A DNA stretch of 64,000 nucleotides from Lentinula raphanica (taxonomy: Eukaryota > Basidiomycota > Agaricomycetes > Agaricales > Omphalotaceae), in the NCBI GenBank assembly GCA_027919835.1, contig JANVFP010000048.1:236473-300472 (forward strand), written 5' to 3'. Made by a program: the position numbers and the translations under genes. Positions 55,301 through 64,000 of this stretch are shown here, one piece after another. Under the pieces are notes generated by a model. That model worked only from the letters and a program-made list of their open reading frames with translations. It searched no databases and had not been told where the DNA came from. Positions within the stretch are counted from its first letter, which is position 1. Each line of letters opens with the position of its first letter.

Positions 55301-58300
55301 AGTCAGTGCAAGTGATCAATAAGGGAGTATTTGTGTATAATTACAAGTGTTGTAGGGTAGTGTGCAGCAGTGAGTGGTTACAAGTGTTGTAGGGCAGTGT
55401 TCAGCACGAGCGAAGCGAGTTAACATAAATCAAATGGGCCGAGTAGTCGTTCAAACGTGATGAAGCAAGGTGAGTGTATATGTAATTACAAGTGTTGTAG
55501 GGCAGTATTCAGCACGACGAAGCGAGTTAACAATAAATAATGGGCCGAGTAGATCGTTCAAAACGTGGTAACAGGTGAGTGTATATGTAATTACAAGTGT
55601 TTGTAGGGCAGTGTTCAGCACCGAGTGAAGCAAGTTAACAATAAATCAAATGGGCCGAGTAGATCGTTCAAAACGTGATGAAGCAAGGTGAGTGTATATG
55701 TAATTACAAGTGTTGTAGGGCAGTATTCACACCGAGCGAAGCGAGTTAACAATAAATCAAATGGGCCGAGTAGATCGTTCAAAACGTGATGAAGCAAGGT
55801 GAGTGTATATGTAATACAAGTGTTGTAGGCAGTGTTCAGCACGAGCGAAGCGAGTTAACAATAAATCAAATGGGCCGAGTAGATCGTTCAAACGTGATGA
55901 AGCAAGGTGAGTGTATATGTAATTACAAGTGTGTAGGGCAGTATTCAGCACCAAGCGAAGCGAGGTAACAATAATCAAATGGGCCGAGTAGATCGTTCAA
56001 AACGTGGTGAAGCAAGGTGAGTGTATATGTAATTACAAGTGTTGTAGGGCAGTTCAGCACCGAGTGAAGCAAGTTAACAATAAATCAAATGGCCGAGTAG
56101 ATCGTTCAAACGTGATGAAGCAAGGTGAGTGTATATGTAATTACAAGTCATGCAGGAATATTACAGGTGAGTGTGAGTGAAAAATGACCCGAAACCGGGT
56201 CAAATTTTGGTAGTCAGTGCAAGTGATCAATAAGGGAGTATTTGTGTATAATTACAAGTGTTGTAGGGTAGTGTGCAGCAGTGATGTGATTACAAGTGTG
56301 TAGGCAGTGTTCAGCACCGAGCGAAGCGAGTTAACAATATCAAATGGCCGAGTAGATCGTTCAAAACGTGATGAAGGCAAGGTAGTGTATATGTAATTAC
56401 AAGTGTTGTAGGCAGTATTCAGCACCGAGCGAAGCGAGTTAACAATAAATCAAATGGGCGAGTAGATCGTTCAAAACGTGGTGAAGCAAGGTGAGTGTAT
56501 ATGTAATTACAAGTGTTGTAGGGCAGTGTTCAGCACCGAGCAAAGCGAGTTAACAATAAATCAAATGGACCGAGTAGATCGTTCAGAACGTGATGAAGCA
56601 AGGTGAGTGTATATGTAATTACAAGTGTTGTAGGGCAGTATTCAGCACCAAGCGAAGCGAGTTAACAATAAATCAAATGGGCCGAGTAGATCGTTCAAAA
56701 CGTGGTGAAGCAAGGTGAGTGTATAGGTAATTACAAGTCATGCAGGAATATTACAGGTGAGTGTTGAGTGAAAAATGACCCGAAACCGGGTCAAATTTTG
56801 GTAGTCAGTGCAAGTGATCAATAAGGGAGTATTTGTGTATAATTACAAGTGTTGTAGGGTAGTGTGCAGCAGTGAGTGTGATTACAAGTGTTGTAGGGCA
56901 GTGTTCAGCACCGAGCGAAGCGAGTTAACAATAAATCAAATGGGCCGAGTAGATCGTTCAAAACGTGATGAAGCAAGGTGAGTGTATATGTAATTACAAG
57001 TGTTGTAGGGCAGTATTCAGCACGAGCGAAGCGAGTTAACAATAAATCAAATGGACCGAGTAGATCGTTCAAAACGTGGTGAAGCAAGGTGAGTGTATGG
57101 GGAATTACAGGTGCTGTAGGGCAGTTTTCAGCACCGAGCGAAGCGAGTTAACAATAAATCAAATGGGCCGAGTAGATCGTTCAAAACGTGGTGAAGCAAG
57201 GTGAGTGTATATGTAATTACAAGTGTTGTAGGGCAGTGTTCAGCACCGAGTGAAGCAAGTTAACAATAAATCAAATGGGCCGAGTAGATCGTTCAAAACG
57301 TGATGAAGCAAGGTGAGTGTATATGTAATTACAAGTCATGCAGGAATATTACAGGTGAGTGTTGAGTGAAAAATGACCCGAAACCGGGTCAAATTTTGGT
57401 AGTCAGTGCAAGTGATCAATAAGGGAGTATTTGTGTATAATTACAAGTGTTGTAGGGTAGTGTGCAGCAGTGAGTGTGATTACAAGTGATGTAGGGCAGT
57501 GTTCAGCACCGAGCAAAGCGAGTTAACAATAAATCAAATGGACCGAGTAGATCGTTCAGAACGTGATGAAGCAAGGTGAGTGTCTATGTAATTACAAGTG
57601 TTGTAGGGCAGTATTCAGCACCAAGCGAAGCGAGTTAACAATAAATCAAATGGGCCGAGTAGATCGTTCAAAACGTGGTGAAGCAAGGTGAGTGTATAGG
57701 TAATTACAAGTCATGCAGGAATATTACAGGTGAGTGTTGAGTGAAAAATGACCCGAAACCGGGTCAAATTTTGGTAGTCAGTGCAAGTGATCAATAAGGG
57801 AGTATTTGTGTATAATTACAAGTGTTGTAGGGTAGTGTGCAGCAGTGAGTGTGATTACAAGTGTTGTAGGGCAGTGTTCAGCACCGAGCGAAGCGAGTTA
57901 ACAATAAATCAAATGGGCCGAGTAGATCGTTCAAAACGTGATGAAGCAAGGTGAGTGTATATGTAATTACAAGTGTTGTAGGGCAGTATTCAGCACCGAG
58001 CGAAGCGAGTTAACAATAAATCAAATGGACCGAGTAGATCGTTCAAAACGTGGTGAAGCAAGGTGAGTGTATGGGGAATTACAGGTGCTGTAGGGCAGTT
58101 TTCAGCACCGAGCGAAGCGAGTTAACAATAAATCAAATGGGCCGAGTAGATCGTTCAAAACGTGGTGAAGCAAGGTGAGTGTATATGTAATTACAAGTGT
58201 TGTAGGGCAGTGTTCAGCACCGAGTGAAGCAAGTTAACAATAAATCAAATGGGCCGAGTAGATCGTTCAAAACGTGATGAAGCAAGGTGAGTGTATATGT

Positions 58301-60013
58301 AATTACAAGTCATGCAGGAATATTACAGGTGAGTGTTGAGTGAAAAATGACCCGAAACCGGGTCAAATTTTGGTAGTCAGTGCAAGTGATCAATAAGGGA
58401 GTATTTGTGTATAATTACAAGTGTTGTAGGGTAGTGTGCAGCAGTGAGTGTGATTACAAGTGTTGTAGGGCAGTGTTCAGCACCGAGCGAAGCGAGTTAA
58501 CAATAAATCAAATGGGCCGAGTAGATCGTTCAAAACGTGATGAAGCAAGGTGAGTGTATAGGTAATTACAAGTCATGCAGGAATATTACAGGTGAGTGTT
58601 GAGTGAAAAATGACCCGAAACCGGGTCAAATTTTGGTAGTCAGTGCAAGTGATCAATAAGGGAGTATTTGTGTATAATTACAAGTGTTGTAGGGTAGTGT
58701 GCAGCAGTGAGTGTGATTACAAGTGTTGTAGGGCAGTGTTCAGCACCGAGCGAAGCGAGTTAACAATAAATCAAATGGGCCGAGTAGATCGTTCAAAACG
58801 TGATGAAGCAAGGTGAGTGTATAGGTAATTACAAGTCATGCAGGAATATTACAGGTGAGTGTTGAGTAAAAAATGACCCGAAACCGGGTCAAATTTTGGT
58901 AGTCAGTGCAAGTGATCAATAAGGGAGTATTTGTGTATAATTACAAGTGTTGTAGGGTAGTATTCAGCACCGAGCGAAGCGAGTTAACAATAAATCAAAT
59001 GGGCCGAGTAGATCGTTCAAAACGTGATGAAGCAAGGTGAGTGTATAGGTAATTACAAGTCATGCAGGAATATTACAGGTGAGTGTTGAGTGAAAAATGA
59101 CCCGAAACCGGGTCAAATTTTGGTAGTCAGTGCAAGTGATCAATAAGGGAGTATTTGTGTATAATTACAAGTGTTGTAGGGCAGTGTTCAGCACCGAGCG
59201 AAGCGAGTTAACAATAAATCAAATGGACCGAGTAGATCGTTCAAAACGTGGTGAAGCAAGGTGAGTGTATGGGAATTACAAGTCATGCAGGAATATTACA
59301 GGTGAGTGTTGAGTGAAAAATGACCCGAAACCGGGTCAAATTTTGGTAGTCAGTGCAAGTGATCAATAAGGGAGTATTTGTGTATAATTACAAGTGTTGT
59401 AGGGTAGTGTGCAGCAGTGAGTGTGATTACAAGTGTTGTAGGGCAGTGTTCAGCACCGAGCGAAGCGAGTTAACAATAAATCAAATGGGCCGAGTAGACC
59501 GTTCAAAACGTGGTGAAGCAAGGTGAGTGTATAGGTAATTACAGTGTGTGCACCGAGCGAAGCGAGTTAACAATAAATCAAATGGGCCGAGTAGATCGTT
59601 CAAAACGTGATGAAGCAAGGTGAGTGTATATGTAATTACAGGTGATGTAGGGCAGTGTTCAGCACGAGCGAAGCGAGTTAACAATAAATCAAATGGGCCG
59701 AGTAGACCGTTCAAAACGTGGTGAAGCAAGGTGAGTGTATGGGGAATTACAAGTCATGCAGGAATATTACAGGTGAGTGTTGAGTGAAAATGACCTGAAA
59801 CCGGGTCAAATTTTGGTAGTCAGTGCAAGTGATCAATAAGGGAGTATTTGTGTATAATTACAAGTGTTGTAGGGTAGTGTGCAGCAGTGAGTGTGATTAC
59901 AAGTGTTGTAGGGCAGTGTTCAGCACCAAGCGAAGCGAGTTAACAATAAATCAAATGGGCCGAGTAGATCGTTCAAAACGTGGTGAAGCAAGGTGAGTGT
60001 ATAGGTAATTACA
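52324..60013 (+). repeat. Satellite block 3
   Basis: 7.7 kb of the same monomers, the counterpart of block 2 but 2.2 kb shorter. Most of the difference is two fewer 974-bp units (two copies, 56,510-58,456). About 336 bp (three monomers) are also missing near its left end. From about 54,240 to 56,470 the sequence is full of one-base losses in runs such as GGG, CCG and TTT. Confidence 0.95.
56510..58456 (+). repeat. 974-bp higher-order repeat, two tandem copies
   Basis: Copies begin at 56,510 and 57,483, with the same monomer order and variants as the four copies at 44,539-48,432. The CAGGTGCTG marker lies at 57,108 and 58,082, exactly 974 bp apart. Confidence 0.9.
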
Positions 60014-62323
60014 CACTTCAGGCAACCCCCCAAATATACCAAGTTAGGTAGGTAGACACCTGGCTTATTCCTTACCTAAGTAGGTTCAAATTCCCAGAAA
60101 ATCCTGATCCCAGGAAATTCCTTTAGACCAGGAAATTCCCACTCCACACTTATAAGGAAATTTCCAAGTAGCCCAACAAGTAGGGAATTCCTAGTACAAA
60201 ACTAGGTGTGAAATTCCCTACCTAAATAGGCTGAAATTCCCAGACATTTCTGGGGTAGGAAATCCCTACCTACCTAAGGGATTTCCTTTGGTAGGAATGT
60301 AGGAATTTCCTGTGGTAGGAATTTCCCTTGGTAGGAATTTCCCTTGGTAGGAATTTCTTTTGGTAGGAATTTCCCTTGGTAGGAATTTCCTTTGGTAGGA
60401 ATTTCCCTTGGTAGGAATTTCCCTTGGTAGGAATTTCCTTAGGTTTCCTCATATAGAAATTCCTTTAGGTGGGAATTTCCTGTGTTAGGAACTTCCTTAT
60501 GGCAGTGAGATAGGAATTCCTTGAGGGACACTTATGCACTACTTATAACTACATCTAACACATATATCTGAGCGGAAAATATTGCAATCTAGAGTAAACT
60601 CAACAAAATTCTTCCTTAGGGTAATGAAGGTAAGAATAACAATGAGTTTGGGCGCTTATGGGCGCTTATTTGGTGTTTTTGAGTCGAAATTCATTAATAG
60701 CACACTCAATAATTTTGTGTGGGCTCTATATTGTGTCAGGATGTTGTCTATATCATATTCCTCTAGATATAATTCGGAGAACTCGAAAATACAACCTGTG
60801 TGGCTAGCTATACTGTGATCTTGTGTGATATAATAGTGTTTTATGTAAATGCCAATGCATATGTCCATGTAGTGCAAGTATACTGATGCTAGTCATGAGA
60901 AAAGCACTCCTACAGTCTACTGGCAGTGTCTGTACATGATTCAGATAGCTATCATAAAGGTTGGACACTGTGATACACATGTACATGTTTCATGTACACC
61001 ATAGATGTCTACACTTACATGTAACAATAGATGTCATATTCAATGACCCCCATTACAGATCTCTTGGCTGTATCACATAGAGTTAGCATAGAATAGGTTG
61101 TAGGATGACTCTTTTCATGACCCAGCAGCAGTTTGACTTCATAACATGGGTGTATGCACTGTCATTTACATAAAACAGTGTTATATCACAAAAAATCATA
61201 GCATAGCTAGCCCCACAGGTTGTATTTTCGAGTTCTCCGAATTATATCTAGAGGAATATGATATAGACAACATCCTGACACAATATAGAGCCCACACAAA
61301 AATTATTGAGTGTGCTATTAATGAATTTCGACTCAAAAACACCAAATAAGCGCCCAAAACTCGTTGTTATAAGTGTGTTATAGTATAACAATGAGTGTGT
61401 TATGTATATCAAGTAATATTGTTCCGACTTTTTGACTGTTAAGTGTGTTAAGTATAGTGACTGATAACACTATTTTGAGTATTTATTGTCAACTGTGTTA
61501 ACATAATACATATCACTACTGTTCCAAGTTTTAGTATGTTAGGTGTGATAAGTACCAAGTGTACTGAACATATTGAGTAATAAAAATTGTTCTGAGTGTT
61601 CAAGGTACTAGGTGTGCTAAAAATATCATGTACATCATATTTACTCAATGTTGTCAGTTTGGTGTGATTTAAGTGATATAAGCTATTCTGAGTGATTGGG
61701 TGCTAGAGGTGCTAAAAATAGCATATACATCATATACTGACTGTATAGTGGATTTGGTATGATTTGGAGTGATAAAATTTTTTACACTTGTCGCGTATTT
61801 TTTTTTTTTGCATTTTCAGGGCCAATGTGCAAAAACTTCTGCTCAGATATCTGTGTTCAACGTAGATTGGTGCATAAGTATACCTCAAAAAATTCCTAGC
61901 AGGGAAATTCCTGGTATAAGAAATTCCTACCAAAGGAAATTCCTACCAAGGGAAATTCCTACCCAAGGAAATTCCTACCACAAAAATATCTGAGGTTTGA
62001 GCCTATTTAGGTAAGGAATTATTCCCCTCGCTTGGTACCAGGAATTCCCTACTTGTTTGACTGCTTATAGGGAATTTCCTACCCCAGAAATGCATGAGGA
62101 TTTTAGCCAACATAGGTAAGGAATTTCACACCTAGATTAGTACTAGGAATTCCCTACTTGTTGGGCTACTTGGGAATTTCCTTATAAGTGTGGAGTGGGA
62201 ATTTCCCGGTCTAAAGGAATTTCCTGGGATCAGGATTTTCTGGGAGTTTGAACCTACTTAGGTAGGGAATAAGCCAGGTGTCTACCTACCTAACTTGGTA
62301 TATTTGGGGGGTTGCCTGAAGTG
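60014..62323. mobile_element. Foldback element, copy 3
   Basis: 2,310 bp, the same structure and TAATTACA flanks, 10,009 bp after copy 2. It differs from copies 1 and 2 by true substitutions in the interior (for example around 60,660, 60,880-61,020 and 61,440-61,700), so it has diverged more. It still shares their exact position between monomers. Confidence 0.85.
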
Positions 62324-64000
62324 TAATTACAAGTCATGCAGGAATATTACAGGTGAGTGTTGAGTGAAAAATGACCCGAAACCGGGTCAAATTTTGGTAG
62401 TCAGTGCAAGTGATCAATAAGGGAGTATTTGTGTATAATTACAGGTGATGTAGGGCAGTGTTCAGCACCGAGCAAAGCGAGTTAACAATAAATCAAATGG
62501 GCCGAGTAGATCGTTCAAACGTGGTGAAGCAAGGTGAGTGTATATGTAATTACAAGTGTTGTAGGGCAGTGTTCAGCACCGAGCGAAGCGAGTTAACAAT
62601 AAATTAAATGGGCCGAGTAGATCGTTCAGAACGTGATGAAGCAAGGTGAGTGTATATGTAATTACAAGTGTTGTAGGGCAGTACTCAGCACCGAGCGAAG
62701 CGCGAGTTAACAATAAATCAAATGGGCCGAGTAGATCGTTCAAAACGTGGTGAAGCAAGGTGAGTGTATAGGTAATTACAGGTGTTGTAGGGCAGTGTTC
62801 AGCACCGAGCGAAGCGAGTTAACAATAAATCAAATGGGCCGAGTAGATCGTTCAAAACGTGGTGAAGCAAGGTGAGTGTATGGGGAATTACAAGTCATGC
62901 AGGAATATTACAGGTGAGTGTTGAGTGAAAAATGACCCGAAACCGGGTCAAATTTTGGTAGTCAGTGCAAGTGATCAATAAGGGAGTATTTGTGTATAAT
63001 TACAGGTGATGTAGGGCAGTGTTCAGCACCGAGCAAAGCGAGTTAACAATAAATCAAATGGGCCGAGTAGATCGTTCAAAAACGTGGTGAAGCAAGGTGA
63101 GTGTATATGTAATTACAAGTGTTGTAGGGCAGTGTTCAGCACCGAGCGAAGCGAGTTAACAATAAATCAAATGGGCCGAGTAGATCATTCAAAACGTGGT
63201 GAAGCAAGGTGAGTGTATGGGGAATTACAAGTCATGCAGGAATATTACAGTGAGTGTTGAGTGAAAAATGACCCGAAACCGGGTCAAATTTTGGTAGTCA
63301 GTGCAAGTGATCAATAAGGGAGTATTTGTGTATAATTACAAGTGTTGTAGGGTAGTGGCAGCGTGAGTGTGATTACAAGTGTTGTAGGCAGTGTTCAGCA
63401 CGAGCGAAGCGAGTTAACAATAAATCAAATGGGCCGAGTAGATCGTTCAAAACGTGATGAAGCAAGGTGAGTGTATATGTAATTACAAGTGTTGTAGGGC
63501 AGTATTCAGCACCGAGCGAAGCGAGTTAACAATAAATCAAATGGCCGAGTAGATCGTTCAAAACGTGGTGAAGCAAGGTGAGTGTATGAATTACAGTGCT
63601 GTAGGGCAGTTTTCAGCACCGAGCGAAGCGAGTTAACAATAAATCAAATGGGCCGAGTAGATCGTTCAAAACGTGGTGAAGCAAGGTGAGTGTATATGTA
63701 ATTACAAGTGTTGTAGGGCAGTGTTCAGCACCGAGTGAAGCAAGTTAACAATAAATCAAATGGGCCGAGTAGATCGTTCAAAACGTGATGAAGCAAGGTG
63801 AGTGTATATGTAATTACAAGTCATGCAGGAATATTACAGGTGAGTGTTGAGTGAAAAATGACCCGAAACCGGGTCAAATTTTGGTAGTCAGTGCAAGTGA
63901 TCAATAAGGGAGTATTGTGTATATTACAAGTGTTGTAGGGTAGTGTGCAGCAGTGAGTGTGATACAAGTGATGTAGGGCAGTGTTCAGCACCGAGCAAAG
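62324..64000 (+). repeat. Satellite block 4, runs off the window
   Basis: The monomers following copy 3 match the start of blocks 2 and 3 (B, then A variants GAGCAAAGCG, GAGCGAAGCG and so on). The array continues past the window end. Single-base gaps are again common from about 63,230 on. Confidence 0.95.

Noticed and set aside
36190..64000. Repeated open frames of 60-75 codons (for example LLGPFDLLLTRFAR on the minus strand) in the satellite
   Set aside because: They recur with every monomer, have no proper start or end and shift with each small gap; they are a by-product of the repeat.
36190..64000. CRISPR-like array
   Set aside because: There are no unique spacers; the units are contiguous satellite monomers in a eukaryotic genome.
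62324..64000. Telomere end
   Set aside because: No TTAGGG-type tandem repeats occur here or anywhere I could see in the window.
1..64000. tRNA or rRNA genes
   Set aside because: No cloverleaf with T-loop GTTCRANNC in context and no rRNA-like stretch was found by eye; a covariance-model scan would settle it.

Overview
The window looks like a piece of an Agaricomycete (mushroom-forming basidiomycete) nuclear genome. Genes are split by many 40-60 nt GT-AG introns. Recognisable families are fungal (Gti1/Pac2 WOPR regulator, Chs7 chitin-synthase chaperone, Hob3/Rvs161 BAR protein, Zn2Cys6 factor, Dnf1-type flippase, IRE1), and there are accessory families typical of these fungi (JmjC-like cupins, OrsD/RecQ subtelomere-type helicase, F-box expansions).

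Region 1 (1-19,060) is a graveyard of housekeeping genes. A 5'-truncated but otherwise clean JmjC-like gene opens the window. Then come remnants of a P4-ATPase (its two ends separated by about 2.3 kb of foreign sequence that includes a cytochrome P450 reductase fragment), a Zn2Cys6 factor, an isopenicillin-N-synthase-like oxygenase, a WOPR regulator, Chs7, an alpha/beta hydrolase, Hob3/Rvs161, a cis-prenyltransferase and the lumenal half of IRE1. Most have internal deletions, frameshifts or stops while splice sites and long conserved stretches survive, so decay is recent. One DOT1-like histone methyltransferase gene with a nearly clean structure lies inside the block.

Region 2 (19,193-28,692) is an intact accessory module: a Ulp1/C48 SUMO-type protease, a very large OrsD zinc finger / tyrosine-recombinase-like / RecQ helicase protein, and a C2H2-finger protein with a new C-terminal domain. 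Similar twin-hairpin sequences lie in the same orientation at both edges, so the module may be a mobile element of about 9.5 kb.

Region 3 (28,862-35,828) holds three paralogous minus-strand F-box-like genes with an identically placed intron, a second member of the new C-terminal domain family, and an unknown 407-aa protein whose 3' end overlaps a convergent F-box gene by 16 bp. Several promoters share an ATGATGTCAT-type site.

Region 4 (36,190 to the window end) is a hierarchical satellite. Two unrelated-looking 112-bp monomers (A and B) and a 39-bp truncated monomer (C) form a 974-bp higher-order repeat (6A+2B+2C). These are packaged into superrepeats of 12.24 and 10.01 kb, each carrying a 2.3-kb foldback element with about 250-bp terminal inverted repeats and an 8-bp target duplication. 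Such an array next to a RecQ/OrsD gene suggests a subtelomeric or other heterochromatic location, but no telomeric repeat is visible. Parts of the array carry clustered homopolymer deletions that look like assembly error.
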